Assembly (NCBI GenBank): GCA_031394355.1
Contig: JANNSU010000054.1
Span: 80,698 to 144,697, forward strand
DNA: 64,000 nucleotides
Direction: 5' to 3'
Origin: JAEUMY01 sp031394355
Lineage (GTDB): Bacteria; Pseudomonadota; Gammaproteobacteria; Burkholderiales; Usitatibacteraceae
The translations under genes were made by a program, and so were the position numbers. Shown piece by piece: positions 37,725-46,806 of this stretch. Below the pieces are notes generated by a model. That model was given only the letters and a program-made list of their open reading frames with translations. It was not told where the DNA came from and did not search any database. Each line of letters opens with the position of its first letter. Position 1 is the stretch's first letter.

Positions 37725-39908
37725 TCAACGGGCTGCCGATGTGTGCTTGACGATGAAAGCGGTAAAGTCTGCCCGTTCCTCGATCACTTTCTGCACCGGC
37801 TTGCCCGCACCATGACCCGTTTTGGTCGAGATTCGAATCAATGCAGGTGCCGCATCCGTTTGACCGGCCACGGAGGCCTGGAGTTGCGCGGCGTACTTGA
37901 AACTGTGCGCCGGGACCACGCGGTCATCGTGGTCTGCAGTCATCACCAGCGTGGCCGGATACTTGACCCCGCTTTTCAGATTGTGCAGCGGAGAGTAGGC
38001 ATACAGCGCCTTGAATTCGTCGGCGTTCTCGGCCGAACCATAGTCACTTGCCCAAGCCCAGCCGATGGTGAATTTGTGGAAGCGCAGCATGTCCATGACG
38101 CCCACCTCGGGCACTGCCGCACCAAACAGCTCCGGCCGTTGATTCATGACCGCTCCCACCAGCAGTCCACCGTTGGATCCGCCATGGATGGCGATGCGGC
38201 CCTTTGAAGTCACCTTGTTGGCGATTAGCCATTCCGCCGCAGCGGCAAAGTCATCAAAGGCCTTCTGGCGATTCAGCTTGATGGCAGCCTCATGCCACGC
38301 CTTGCCGTATTCTCCGCCACCGCGAATATTCGCCATGACGTAGACGCCACCCATTTCCAGCCACGGAATGCGCGACGCCGTGAAGCCGGGCTGTACCGGT
38401 ATCTTGAAGCCGCCATAGCCGTAGAGCCACACCGGATTGTTGCCGTCGTACTTGAGGCCCTTCTTGTGGACGATGAACATGGGCACCTTGGTGCCGTCCT
38501 TGCTGCTGAAGAACTGCTGCTTCACCTCGAAGTCATCCGGCTTGAATGACACTTTGGGTTGGCGCACCAGTTTGACCGCCCCGGTCTTCAGGTCAAGCCG
38601 GTAACTCGCGGTCGGATAGGTGAAACTCGTGAAGCTGAAAAACGTTTCGCTGTCACCGGCCTTGCCCAGGAATCCCTTGGTGGTGCCCAGTCCTGGCAGT
38701 TTCACCTCGCGCACGGGCTTGCCATCCAGCGTGAAGATTCTCACCACGTTGCGGGCATCCTTGAGATACGTCACGGCAACTTGGTTGTTGAGCAGGTTGA
38801 CCGATTCGACCGTCAGCAGATTCGTCACGTCGTCGTCGTCGATGACTTCTTTCTGCTGCGGGACCACCTGCTTCCAGGACTTGCGGTCCGGCTGATTCAC
38901 GTCGATGGCAATCACGCGTCCGCGCGGCGCGTCGTCGTCGGTGCGAAAGTAGAACTTGCTGCCGACGTTGCCGACATAGGCGTAGATGGCCTTGAAGCCC
39001 TCCAGCATCGGGATGATCTTGCCGGGTTTGTAGGCGCCACCCTCACCCAGCGGCATCCAGTACACCTCATTGTTGCGATCCGTTCCTCGGGTGATGGCTA
39101 TCACCAGATATTTGCCATCAACGCTCGCCGTGGCGCTGAGGAAAAGCTCCTTGTTGTCCGGACGCTCATGGACGAGCACATCCTGATCCTGGGCCATGCC
39201 CATCCGGTGGTAGAAAATTTTGGGAAAGACGTTGACGCCTTTCAAGGCGTCGCCTTCCTTGGGCGCGTCATAGCGATTGTAGAAAAAGCCCTTGCTGTCC
39301 CGGCTCCAGCTCACGCTGGAAAACTTGGACCATTTGAGAACATCCGGCAGATCCTTGCCGCTGCCCACCTCGCGGATGCGCCATTCGCGCCAGTCGGAAC
39401 CGCCGCCGGACTTGGCATAGGCCACATGCTTGCCGTCCGGGCTCACGACATAGGCAGCCAGTGAGCTGGTTCCGTCCTTTTCGAATGTGTTCGGATCGAT
39501 GAGCACACGCCCCGGCCCCTCGACCTTGTCCGCCACATAAAGCACATCCTGCGCCTGCAGGCCATCGTTGCGGCTCCAGAAGTAGCGGCCACCTTCCTTG
39601 AATGGCAGGCCGAAGCGCTCGTAATTCCAGAGTTCAGTCAGGCGTTGCTTGATCTGCTCGCGCTTGGGCAGCGTCTCCAGATAGCCCAAAGTCACCTTGT
39701 TCTGCGCTTCCACCCACGCCTTGGTCTCGGCACTGTTGTCGTCCTCGAGCCAGCGGTAGGGATCGGCAACCTGCACACCATGCAGTGTGTCGACCTGCTC
39801 GGCCTTGCGCGTGACGGGATAATTCAAGGGAGCGGTTGATTGGGCTGCCACGGTGGCGGCACACAACAATGCGGCACTCATGGCACCGACTGCAAATATT
39901 CGCAACAT
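37725..39908 (-). CDS. prolyl oligopeptidase family serine peptidase
   Basis: A 727-residue exported peptidase (signal peptide ends ATVAAQS). N-terminal DPYRWLEDDNSAETKAWVEAQN, a seven-bladed propeller, then the alpha/beta-hydrolase domain with nucleophile GGSNGGLL, Asp in DHDDRVVPAHSFKY and His in TKTGHGAGKP. All three catalytic residues are in place. It cleaves proline-containing short peptides in the periplasm. GAGGAG stands ten bases before the ATG. Its signal peptide starts LRIFAV from a near-copy of the iterated palindrome. Confidence 0.94.
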   Translation of the reverse strand: MLRIFAVGAMSAALLCAATVAAQSTAPLNYPVTRKAEQVDTLHGVQVADPYRWLEDDNSAETKAWVEAQNKVTLGYLETLPKREQIKQRLTELWNYERFGLPFKEGGRYFWSRNDGLQAQDVLYVADKVEGPGRVLIDPNTFEKDGTSSLAAYVVSPDGKHVAYAKSGGGSDWREWRIREVGSGKDLPDVLKWSKFSSVSWSRDSKGFFYNRYDAPKEGDALKGVNVFPKIFYHRMGMAQDQDVLVHERPDNKELFLSATASVDGKYLVIAITRGTDRNNEVYWMPLGEGGAYKPGKIIPMLEGFKAIYAYVGNVGSKFYFRTDDDAPRGRVIAIDVNQPDRKSWKQVVPQQKEVIDDDDVTNLLTVESVNLLNNQVAVTYLKDARNVVRIFTLDGKPVREVKLPGLGTTKGFLGKAGDSETFFSFTSFTYPTASYRLDLKTGAVKLVRQPKVSFKPDDFEVKQQFFSSKDGTKVPMFIVHKKGLKYDGNNPVWLYGYGGFKIPVQPGFTASRIPWLEMGGVYVMANIRGGGEYGKAWHEAAIKLNRQKAFDDFAAAAEWLIANKVTSKGRIAIHGGSNGGLLVGAVMNQRPELFGAAVPEVGVMDMLRFHKFTIGWAWASDYGSAENADEFKALYAYSPLHNLKSGVKYPATLVMTADHDDRVVPAHSFKYAAQLQASVAGQTDAAPALIRISTKTGHGAGKPVQKVIEERADFTAFIVKHTSAAR
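38321..38334. repeat. iterated palindrome, GCGAATATTCGC core
   Basis: Perfect 12-base core (flanks C and C) in the prolyl oligopeptidase gene, read as ANIR (context MANIRGG, a conserved motif of the enzyme). Confidence 0.9.
39891..39904. repeat. near-copy of the iterated palindrome (TGCAAATATTCGCA)
   Basis: One substitution from the 14-base consensus, at the start of the prolyl oligopeptidase signal peptide (LRIFA). Confidence 0.6.
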
Positions 39909-39924
39909 GGGAAATACATCTCCT

Positions 39925-41130
39925 CTATTCCGTAGCCGGCAAGACAGGCGCGGTGGGGTGATCGGTCTTGGATACTGCCGGTGAATCAAGTTCAACACGT
40001 TCTATTTTGGCAAATCGGTCAGAAATTTTCTTGCTGCTGACCTGCACCTCATCCACATCGCGCTTGGCCTGGTCAATATGCGTCGCAAGCTTGTCCATGC
40101 GCGACTGGAAGCGGCCGAAGTCCGCACCGAGCTTGCCCAGCTCATCCTTGATGATGTGGACCTGCTTGCGCGTCTCCACATCCTTGATGACGGCCATGGC
40201 GGTGGTGAGGATGGCCATGAGCGTGGTGGGTGAGGCGATCCACACCCGCTTGCCTTGCGCGAACTCCACGAGATCTCGATGGTGGGCATGGATCTCCGCA
40301 AACACGGCCTCAGCCGGCACAAACATCACAGCCCCATCGCCTGTCTGGCCGGCGATGATGTACTTGGAAGCGATGTCGTCGATGTGCTTCTTGACATCGG
40401 CCTTGAACGCAGCAGACGTGATGCGCTCGGCGCCTTCTGCGAACATCCGTTCATAGTTCTCCAGCGGAAACTTGGAATCGACGCAGATGAGCCCGGTCGG
40501 TTCAGGGAACTTGAGCACACAGTCTGCCCGCACGCGATTGGGGAAGGTGTACTGAAACTCGAAGACGGTCTCGGGGAGCATGTTGCGCACGATTTGCTCC
40601 AGCTGCATCTCACCGAACGCGCCGCGTGAGCGCTTGTCACCCAGCACTTCCTGGAGGCTGACCACGCTGGTGGTGAGCGTCTCGATCTTCTTTTGCGCGT
40701 CGTCGATGGTTTGAAGACGTGTCATGACGCTCACGAAGGTTTCGTTGGTTTTCTTGAAACCCTCGTCGAGACGCTCGTTGACCTTGCCGGAGATGTCATC
40801 GAGCCGCTTCTCAACGACGGATGCCAGCGAACGCTCAAGCGCCTGCATCTGGTCGCGGTTGCGCGCAAGTTCTTCAGAAAGCACTCGGCGAAGGCGATCC
40901 GCTTCCTCGCTCTGCTTTCCGGTCAGGCGGTCGCCCTGCTTGTTGAGACCATCGTGGAGATCGTTGAGCACAGCGCGGTGGCGATCGGCATCGCCGGACG
41001 TAATGTCATTGCGAATATTCGCAATGTCCTGGCGGAGCGTTTGCCCCGCGGACCAGGCGAGCCAAGCGGCAGCGGCCGCCAGAATGGCGGCCGCTAGTGC
41101 ACTCAATAGAATCAGCGTGTCTGCGGACAT
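39925..41130 (-). CDS. rmuC: DNA recombination protein RmuC homologue
   Basis: A 401-residue protein: N-terminal membrane anchor (about residues 5-27), a long coiled-coil to about residue 165, then the RmuC domain with LGDKRSRGAFGEMQLEQIVRNMLPE, RADCVLKFPEPTGLICVDSKFPLENYERM, GDGAVMFVPAEAVFAEIHAH and VWIASPTTLMAILTT. The domain resembles restriction-endonuclease folds. RmuC limits recombination at inverted repeats. Located 16 bases before the prolyl oligopeptidase gene on the same strand. Confidence 0.93.
   Translation of the reverse strand: MSADTLILLSALAAAILAAAAAWLAWSAGQTLRQDIANIRNDITSGDADRHRAVLNDLHDGLNKQGDRLTGKQSEEADRLRRVLSEELARNRDQMQALERSLASVVEKRLDDISGKVNERLDEGFKKTNETFVSVMTRLQTIDDAQKKIETLTTSVVSLQEVLGDKRSRGAFGEMQLEQIVRNMLPETVFEFQYTFPNRVRADCVLKFPEPTGLICVDSKFPLENYERMFAEGAERITSAAFKADVKKHIDDIASKYIIAGQTGDGAVMFVPAEAVFAEIHAHHRDLVEFAQGKRVWIASPTTLMAILTTAMAVIKDVETRKQVHIIKDELGKLGADFGRFQSRMDKLATHIDQAKRDVDEVQVSSKKISDRFAKIERVELDSPAVSKTDHPTAPVLPATE
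41010..41023. repeat. iterated palindrome TGCGAATATTCGCA
   Basis: Perfect copy, extended to ATTGCGAATATTCGCAAT, in the coiled-coil region of rmuC, read as ANIR (context IANIRND). Confidence 0.95.
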
Positions 41131-41159
41131 GCCGCGAAGTATGCCGCAGACCGCGTGAA

Positions 41160-42980
41160 TTAAGCGGCGACGGTTTCCCGTGACGCGCGCTTGCGCTCGT
41201 GATCCAGCAGGAAGCGTTTGCGGAGACGAATCGTTTTGGGCGTGACTTCCACAAGTTCATCTTCCTCGATGAACTCGATGGCGGATTCCAGCGTGATCTG
41301 GATGGGCGGCGTCAGGTTGACGTTCTCGTCCTTGCCGGCAGCACGCACGTTGGTCAGTTTCTTGCCCTTGACCGGGTTGACGATCAGATCATTGTCGCGG
41401 CTGTGCACGCCGACGATCATGCCCTCATAAAGGCGCTCGCCCGGCGACACGAACATGCGGCCACGGTCTTCCAGGTTCCACAGTGCGAACGCCACGGCGT
41501 CCCCCTGCTCAGAGGAAATCAGCACGCCGTTGCGACGGCCCGGCAGTTCGCCGGTCACCGGTGCATACATGTCGAACACATGGCTCTTCAAGCCAGTACC
41601 ACGCGTCAGGGTCATGAACTCCATGTGAAAGCCGATGAGTCCACGTGCCGGAATGCGATAGTCAAGGCGAACACGTCCCTTGCCATCCGGTGACATATCC
41701 TGCAGCTCGCCGCCACGGCGGCCCAGCTCTTCCATGATCTTGCCCTGATTGGTGTCTTCAACGTCCACCGTCAGGTTTTCCCAGGGTTCGCAGCGTACGC
41801 CGTCGATGGTCTTGACCACAACGCGCGGCTTGCCCACGGCCAGCTCGTAGCCTTCGCGACGCATGTTCTCGATGAGAATGGTGAGGTGCAATTCGCCCCG
41901 GCCTGACACACGGAAAATGTCCGCGTCTTCTGTCTCTTCCACTTTCAGTGCCACGTTGACGAGCAGTTCCTTCATCAGACGCTCATGGATCTGGCGGCTG
42001 GTGACGTACTTGCCTTCCTGGCCCGCAAAGGGGGAGGTGTTCACACAGAAGGTCATGTTCAGTGTCGGCTCGTCCACGCCCAGAACGGGCAGTGCCTCGG
42101 GCGCATCTGTCGAGCAGATCGTGCAGCCAATACTGACTTCATCGATGCCGGTGATGGCAACGATTTCACCGGCAGTGGCTTCATTCATTTCCACTTTGTC
42201 CAGGCCCTGGAAGCTCTGCACGAGGCCGACACGGGCCTTCTTGGGCGCAGCGCCCGGGCCCGCGATGACGAGCACCTCGGAGTTACGCTTCAACACGCCG
42301 CGCGTGATACGGCCAATGGCGATTCGACCGACGAAGTTGGAGTAGTCCAGCGCGGAAATCTGCAGTTGCAGTCCGCCTTCACGGCTGGCATTGGGCGCCG
42401 TCACGTGCTTCAAAACAGTATCAAGCAGGGGACGCATGTTCTCGCCGACGGAGCCATCCAGACTTGCCCAACCATTCAACGCCGATGCATAAACAATGGG
42501 GAAATCGAGCTGCTCATCCGTGGCACCGAGCTTGTCCATCAGATCAAAAGTCTGATTGATGACCCAATCCGTACGTGCACCGTCGCGATCAACCTTGTTG
42601 ATGACCACAATGGGGCGCAATCCCAGCGCCAGCGCCTTCTTGGTCACGAAACGCGTCTGCGGCATCGGCCCTTCAACGGCATCCACTAGCAGCAGTACGC
42701 TGTCGACCATGGACAGGACGCGCTCAACCTCGCCGCCAAAGTCCGCGTGGCCCGGCGTATCGACGATGTTGATGTGCACGCCTTGGTAGTCCACGGCCGT
42801 GTTCTTGGCCAGAATGGTGATGCCACGCTCCTTTTCGAGATCGTTGGAGTCCATGACACGTTCGGCGATGTGCTGGTGGGCGGCAAACGTACCGGCTTGG
42901 TGCAGGAGCTTGTCGACAAGCGTGGTTTTGCCATGGTCAACGTGGGCGATGATGGCGATATTTCGGAGCGGGCGGGACAT
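41160..42980 (-). CDS. typA: ribosome-associated GTPase TypA/BipA
   Basis: A 606-residue translational GTPase: G1 AHVDHGKTTLVDKLL, switch I EKERGITILAKNTAV, G3 VDTPGHADFGGEVERVL, G4 INKVDRDGAR, and the TypA-specific C-terminal domain with LTRGTGLKSHVFDMYAPVTG and TPKTIRLRKRFLLDHERKR. It acts in ribosome assembly and stress adaptation. It is divergent from the DEAD-box helicase gene at 43321, another ribosome-assembly factor. Confidence 0.97.
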   Translation of the reverse strand: MSRPLRNIAIIAHVDHGKTTLVDKLLHQAGTFAAHQHIAERVMDSNDLEKERGITILAKNTAVDYQGVHINIVDTPGHADFGGEVERVLSMVDSVLLLVDAVEGPMPQTRFVTKKALALGLRPIVVINKVDRDGARTDWVINQTFDLMDKLGATDEQLDFPIVYASALNGWASLDGSVGENMRPLLDTVLKHVTAPNASREGGLQLQISALDYSNFVGRIAIGRITRGVLKRNSEVLVIAGPGAAPKKARVGLVQSFQGLDKVEMNEATAGEIVAITGIDEVSIGCTICSTDAPEALPVLGVDEPTLNMTFCVNTSPFAGQEGKYVTSRQIHERLMKELLVNVALKVEETEDADIFRVSGRGELHLTILIENMRREGYELAVGKPRVVVKTIDGVRCEPWENLTVDVEDTNQGKIMEELGRRGGELQDMSPDGKGRVRLDYRIPARGLIGFHMEFMTLTRGTGLKSHVFDMYAPVTGELPGRRNGVLISSEQGDAVAFALWNLEDRGRMFVSPGERLYEGMIVGVHSRDNDLIVNPVKGKKLTNVRAAGKDENVNLTPPIQITLESAIEFIEEDELVEVTPKTIRLRKRFLLDHERKRASRETVAA

Positions 42981-43320
42981 GCTGGAAACCTTGAATGGGT
43001 TGATGTTGCAAAGCAGCAGATTTTAGCATGCGAAGGCTGCATAGCCGGTAAAGTTTCTTGCCTTTTGAAAGATTTGCTGTATAGTTCGCGCCTGCTGCAT
43101 TGCACCAATCCGGTTTGGTTCCGTTGTAACTAGCCAAACCATCGTGTCGTTCCCTGACCCTCCCTTCCGCGTTCCTGCAGTTCAGGTTTCGGTTGTTGTT
43201 CCGGTTAGCGACGATGTTTTGACCCCAGATGGGGTCGCGCTGACGGCAACCCCGGCCTGCTTCCTTTTGAAGCCATGCCCAGCTTTTTGTTGCCCGCATG
43301 CACCGCTTTGAAAGTGAATC
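42981..43320. other. divergent leader region between typA and the helicase gene
   Basis: A 340-base gap. It holds a probable plus-strand promoter (43058-43085) and then about 235 bases of transcribed leader for the helicase gene. A short hairpin GACCCCAGATGGGGTC lies near 43220. I see no convincing ORF in it. Confidence 0.5.
43058..43085 (+). promoter_or_regulatory. candidate promoter of the helicase gene
   Basis: TTGCCT and TATAGT with 16 bases between, 236 bases before the start codon. The implied long leader is common for DEAD-box helicases under cold control. Confidence 0.45.
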
Positions 43321-44619
43321 ATGAATTTTGCAGAACTCAATCTCTCCCCCAACCTGCTTTCCGCCATCGAGAAAGCCGGTTACACCACGCCCACGCCCAT
43401 CCAGGAACAAGCCATTCCTGCAGTGCTCGCTGGTGCTGACATCATTGCCTCGGCCCAGACCGGCACGGGCAAGACCGCAGCCTTCATGCTGCCCGCCCTG
43501 CACAAGCTGCAGGCCAAGCCCATCGGCCCCGGCAAAGGCCCACGCGTACTGGTGCTGACACCGACCCGTGAACTGGCATCGCAGGTGAATGAAGCCACGC
43601 GCAAATATGGCAACGGCCTTCGTATCAAGACAGTCAGCGTTCTCGGTGGCATGCCCTACCCGGTTCAGAACCGCATGCTGTCGGGCTGGGTTGATGTCCT
43701 GGTTGCAACACCGGGCCGCCTCATTGACCACATGGAACGTGGCCGCATCGACTTCTCCCGTCTCGAAATGCTGATCCTCGACGAAGCGGACCGCATGCTG
43801 GACATGGGCTTCATCGACGACGTCGAGCGCATCATTGCCGCCACGCCGTCCACGCGTCAGACCCTCTTGTTCTCGGCGACCATGGAAGGCGACATTGCGC
43901 GCCTGGCCCAGCGCATCCTCAAGAACCCGACACGTATCGAGATTTCAACCAAGACCGAGCGAAACGTGAACATCGAGCAGCGTCTCCACTTCGTGGATGA
44001 CCTCTCCCACAAAAACAAAGTGCTCCGCCACCTCCTGGTGGATGCCTCGGTCAATCAGGCCATCATTTTCATGGCCACCAAGCGTGATGCCGACCAGCTC
44101 GCAGCCGAACTGCATCAGGATGGTCACGCTGTCGCGGCACTGCACGGCGACATGAAGCAGGGTCAGCGTAACCGCACGCTTCAGGGCTTGCGTCGTGGTG
44201 ACGTGCAGGTGCTCGTGGCCACCGATGTTGCGGCACGCGGTCTTGACGTATCAGGCATCAGCCACGTCATCAACTTCGATCTGCCGAAAGTGCCGGAAGA
44301 CTATGTGCACCGCATCGGACGCACCGGTCGTGCGGGCAACAAGGGCGTTGCACTCACCCTTTGTGCGCATCGTGACGGACATCTCCTGCAGCGCATCCAG
44401 CGTTTCACCAACAACCAGATCCCGGTGCACGTCATCGAGGGCCTGGAGCCGAAAGTGAAAGCCTTCCCGCGCAACAATGATCGCAAGCCGGCAGGCAAGA
44501 AGTGGAGCGGACCGCGGAAGCCTGGTTTCGGCGCATCGCAGCCGCGCAGCTTCAGCAGCGAAGGCCGTGGTGCACCCGCTGCCAATTCGGGTGGCTGGAA
44601 GAAAGCCGCAAACTTCTGA
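43321..44619 (+). CDS. rhlE: DEAD-box ATP-dependent RNA helicase, RhlE-like
   Basis: A 432-residue helicase with all motifs: Q-motif TPTPIQEQAIP, I AQTGTGKT, Ia PTRELA, II DEAD, III SAT, IV IIFMATK, V ARGLDV, VI HRIGRTGR. The C-terminal 55 residues are basic and Gly/Ser-rich. This domain order and length fit RhlE more than DeaD or SrmB. It should unwind RNA during ribosome assembly and mRNA decay. It ends just before a strong bidirectional terminator shared with the globin gene. Confidence 0.9.
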   Translation: MNFAELNLSPNLLSAIEKAGYTTPTPIQEQAIPAVLAGADIIASAQTGTGKTAAFMLPALHKLQAKPIGPGKGPRVLVLTPTRELASQVNEATRKYGNGLRIKTVSVLGGMPYPVQNRMLSGWVDVLVATPGRLIDHMERGRIDFSRLEMLILDEADRMLDMGFIDDVERIIAATPSTRQTLLFSATMEGDIARLAQRILKNPTRIEISTKTERNVNIEQRLHFVDDLSHKNKVLRHLLVDASVNQAIIFMATKRDADQLAAELHQDGHAVAALHGDMKQGQRNRTLQGLRRGDVQVLVATDVAARGLDVSGISHVINFDLPKVPEDYVHRIGRTGRAGNKGVALTLCAHRDGHLLQRIQRFTNNQIPVHVIEGLEPKVKAFPRNNDRKPAGKKWSGPRKPGFGASQPRSFSSEGRGAPAANSGGWKKAANF

Positions 44620-44657
44620 TGTGGGTTGCCTCGGCATCAGCCGGGGTCATGCTCTGA

Positions 44658-44684
44658 AAACCGGGAGGCTAGTCCTCCCGGTTT
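44658..44684. terminator. bidirectional intrinsic terminator
   Basis: AAACCGGGAGG-CTAGT-CCTCCCGGTTT between the convergent helicase and globin genes. The globin stop codon lies in the loop. Confidence 0.85.
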
Positions 44685-45097
44685 CGCATCCAGTCCGAAG
44701 TGCCAAAGAATGACCGCGCCAGTGCCTGGCGCAATCGTGGCGCCACACCTCTGTCTTCCATGGCCCGGTTCATGCAGGCGAGCCACTGATCCCGTTCGGA
44801 CGTTGCGATCGCAAATGGCCCATGGCGCGCTCTCAGGCGCGGGTGCCCAAATTCATTGGTGTACAGTGCCGGGCCACCCAGCCAGCCGGACAGAAACATG
44901 TACAGTTTCTGACGCGAGCCCGCCAACGATTCGGGATGCAGCTTGCGAATGCCGAAGTAGTCCGGATCCTCATCCATGAGGTCATAAAACCTGTCAACGA
45001 GCCCTCGAACCGCAGCATCACCGCCCATCAATTCATAGGGCGTGGTTTCCGGATCGGGTAACAGGCTTTGCGGGTCAATGTGCTGGTCACTGCTCAT
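44669..45097 (-). CDS. group II truncated haemoglobin
   Basis: A 142-residue globin of the trHb2 class. The family block LVDRFYDLMDEDPDYFGIRKLHPESL is followed by KLYMFLSGWLGGPALYTNEFGHPRLRARHGPFAI, containing the proximal His and the conserved Trp/Gly pair, and ERDQWLACMNRAM. Such proteins bind oxygen or NO. It is divergent from arnD with a 63-base gap that contains an iterated palindrome. The stop lies within the terminator hairpin. Confidence 0.93.
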   Translation of the reverse strand: MSSDQHIDPQSLLPDPETTPYELMGGDAAVRGLVDRFYDLMDEDPDYFGIRKLHPESLAGSRQKLYMFLSGWLGGPALYTNEFGHPRLRARHGPFAIATSERDQWLACMNRAMEDRGVAPRLRQALARSFFGTSDWMRNRED

Positions 45098-45098
45098 G

Positions 45099-45112
45099 TG
45101 CGAATATTCGCA
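45099..45112. repeat. iterated palindrome TGCGAATATTCGCA
   Basis: Perfect copy two bases upstream of the globin ATG, in the divergent globin-arnD gap; it displaces any ribosome-binding site for the globin. Confidence 0.95.
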
Positions 45113-45160
45113 TGAACGCGCAGAAGCGGCGTCGCATCGCCTTTGTTATAGTCCGCCGCC

Positions 45161-46093
45161 ATGACAAGAAAAAACAAGTTGCTCGCACTCAAGGTGGATG
45201 TGGACACATTCCGGGGAACCCGGGAAGGCGTTCCGCATTTGCTCGACCTGTTCAAGCGTTTGGATGTGGGGGCCACGTTTCTGTTCAGTCTCGGCCCAGA
45301 CCACACGGGTCGCGCCATCAAGCGAGTATTCCGGCCCGGATTTCTGACCAAGGTTTCTCGCACCTCGGTTGTCCAGCATTATGGTTTCCCGACATTGCTC
45401 TATGGCACGCTGTTACCCGGTCCCGACATCGGCCTGAAATGTGCCGACATCCTGCGACGCACTCGGGATGAAGGATTCGAGACAGGCATCCATACGTGGG
45501 ACCATGTGCGCTGGCAGGATGGGGTTCAAGCCGGAAGTGCGGCCTGGGCAACGAGGGAAATGCAGCTCGCTTTTGATCGGTATGCAGACATCTTCAAGGA
45601 CCCGCCACGCACGCATGGGGCTGCAGGGTGGCAAATGAGCCTGCATGCGCTGCGGGCAACGCAGCGAATGGGATTCGACTATTGCTCGGACGGGCGTGGC
45701 CGGTATCCGCACTTTCCTGTCTGGCGTGGTGAGATCATCGATTGTCCGCAGTTTCCCTCCACGCTACCCACCCTGGATGAACTCATCGGCCTCCATCACA
45801 TCACGGAAGCAAATGTTCATGAACATGTTCTGGGTCTCACTGCGGATGTGGGCGTGGATCAGATTTTTACGCTGCACGCGGAGCTGGAGGGCATGCGGCT
45901 TTTGCCGGTGCTGGAAAGCCTGATACGCGGCTGGAAGGACCAGGGGTTTGAACTGGTTGCGACACGCTCGGTCCATGAAAGCACGAACCGTGAAGCGCTA
46001 CCCTATTGCCTGGCAGAAATTGGCGAGATTCCTGGTCGCAGTGGCAACCTGCTTGTTCAAGGCCATGATTGGCCGGGGCAGTGGGTGGCCTGA
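45161..46093 (+). CDS. arnD: ArnD-like polysaccharide deacetylase
   Basis: A 310-residue NodB-fold deacetylase. Metal Asp in LKVDVDTFRGTREGVP, the His pair replaced by ArnD-type GIHTWDHVRWQD, and the family end with LPYCLAEIGEIPGRSGNLLVQG. ArnD removes the formyl group from undecaprenyl-phosphate-Ara4FN for lipid A modification with aminoarabinose. No other arn genes are in the window, so either they lie elsewhere or the protein acts on another polyprenyl sugar. The start is at 45161, right after the gap shared with the globin gene. Confidence 0.82.
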   Translation: MTRKNKLLALKVDVDTFRGTREGVPHLLDLFKRLDVGATFLFSLGPDHTGRAIKRVFRPGFLTKVSRTSVVQHYGFPTLLYGTLLPGPDIGLKCADILRRTRDEGFETGIHTWDHVRWQDGVQAGSAAWATREMQLAFDRYADIFKDPPRTHGAAGWQMSLHALRATQRMGFDYCSDGRGRYPHFPVWRGEIIDCPQFPSTLPTLDELIGLHHITEANVHEHVLGLTADVGVDQIFTLHAELEGMRLLPVLESLIRGWKDQGFELVATRSVHESTNREALPYCLAEIGEIPGRSGNLLVQGHDWPGQWVA

Positions 46094-46180
46094 TCCAGAT
46101 GACGCAAAGATGACCGTAGTGGCTTGCTCTACCCCTTCAATCTCTAACCCCGTTTCTATGTGCCACCTGAGAGGTTTTTC

Positions 46181-46636
46181 ATGGCTACGCCCCTTCCTGA
46201 TTTTGAGCTTGCCGCAACCGGCGGCCAGCGCTTCCAGTTGTCCGCCTTTGCCGGGCACCCCCTCATTCTTTACTTCTACCCGAGGGACGACACACCGGGC
46301 TGCACTGATGAAGGCATTCAGTTTACGGCGTTGCATGAGGAATTCCGCAGGATCGGCTACAACATTTTCGGCGTCTCCCGGGACAGCGTCGCATCCCATG
46401 AGAAGTTCAAGAAGAAGATGGGATTCCCATTCGAGCTGCTCTCTGATCCGGACGAAGCCGCCTGTACGCTCTTCGGTGTCATGAAATTGAAGAACATGTA
46501 TGGCAAACAGGTGCGTGGCATCGAACGGTCAACCTTCATCATTGGCCGGGATGGTGCCATTGCCAGCGAGTGGCGGGGGCTGAAAGTGCCCGGTCATGCA
46601 CAGGTGGTGCTGGACGCCGCCAAAGCACTCGGCTAA
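46181..46636 (+). CDS. bcp: peroxiredoxin, BCP/PrxQ type
   Basis: A 151-residue thiol peroxidase. Peroxidatic Cys in PRDDTPGCTDEGIQF near residue 40; FGVSRDSVASHEKFKKKMGFPFELLSDPDEAACTLFGVM; Thr-Phe-Ile-Ile near residue 120. The resolving Cys that many BCPs hold five residues after the peroxidatic Cys is missing here, so it is either a 1-Cys type or uses a later Cys (AACTLF). GAGAGG stands eight bases before the ATG. Confidence 0.93.
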   Translation: MATPLPDFELAATGGQRFQLSAFAGHPLILYFYPRDDTPGCTDEGIQFTALHEEFRRIGYNIFGVSRDSVASHEKFKKKMGFPFELLSDPDEAACTLFGVMKLKNMYGKQVRGIERSTFIIGRDGAIASEWRGLKVPGHAQVVLDAAKALG

Positions 46637-46693
46637 GCTTCGAACAACCTCATGCAGCTACGGCCCTGATTGATTCCAGCATCTGAATATCTG

Positions 46694-46730
46694 AAAGCCC
46701 CCCTCGGTTTGGTCGCCGTCGGGGGCTTTT
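46694..46730 (+). terminator. intrinsic terminator after bcp
   Basis: AAAGCCCCC and GGGGGCTTT arms with an 18-base loop, followed by T-rich sequence, 57 bases after the bcp stop. Confidence 0.75.
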
Positions 46731-46806
46731 CCCTTTTTGCAGGCCAGTTCTTGTGTCAGATCCCTGCAAACCCCCTCTTCTTGCCCTCAAAGGATCGTCG
46801 CACTCA

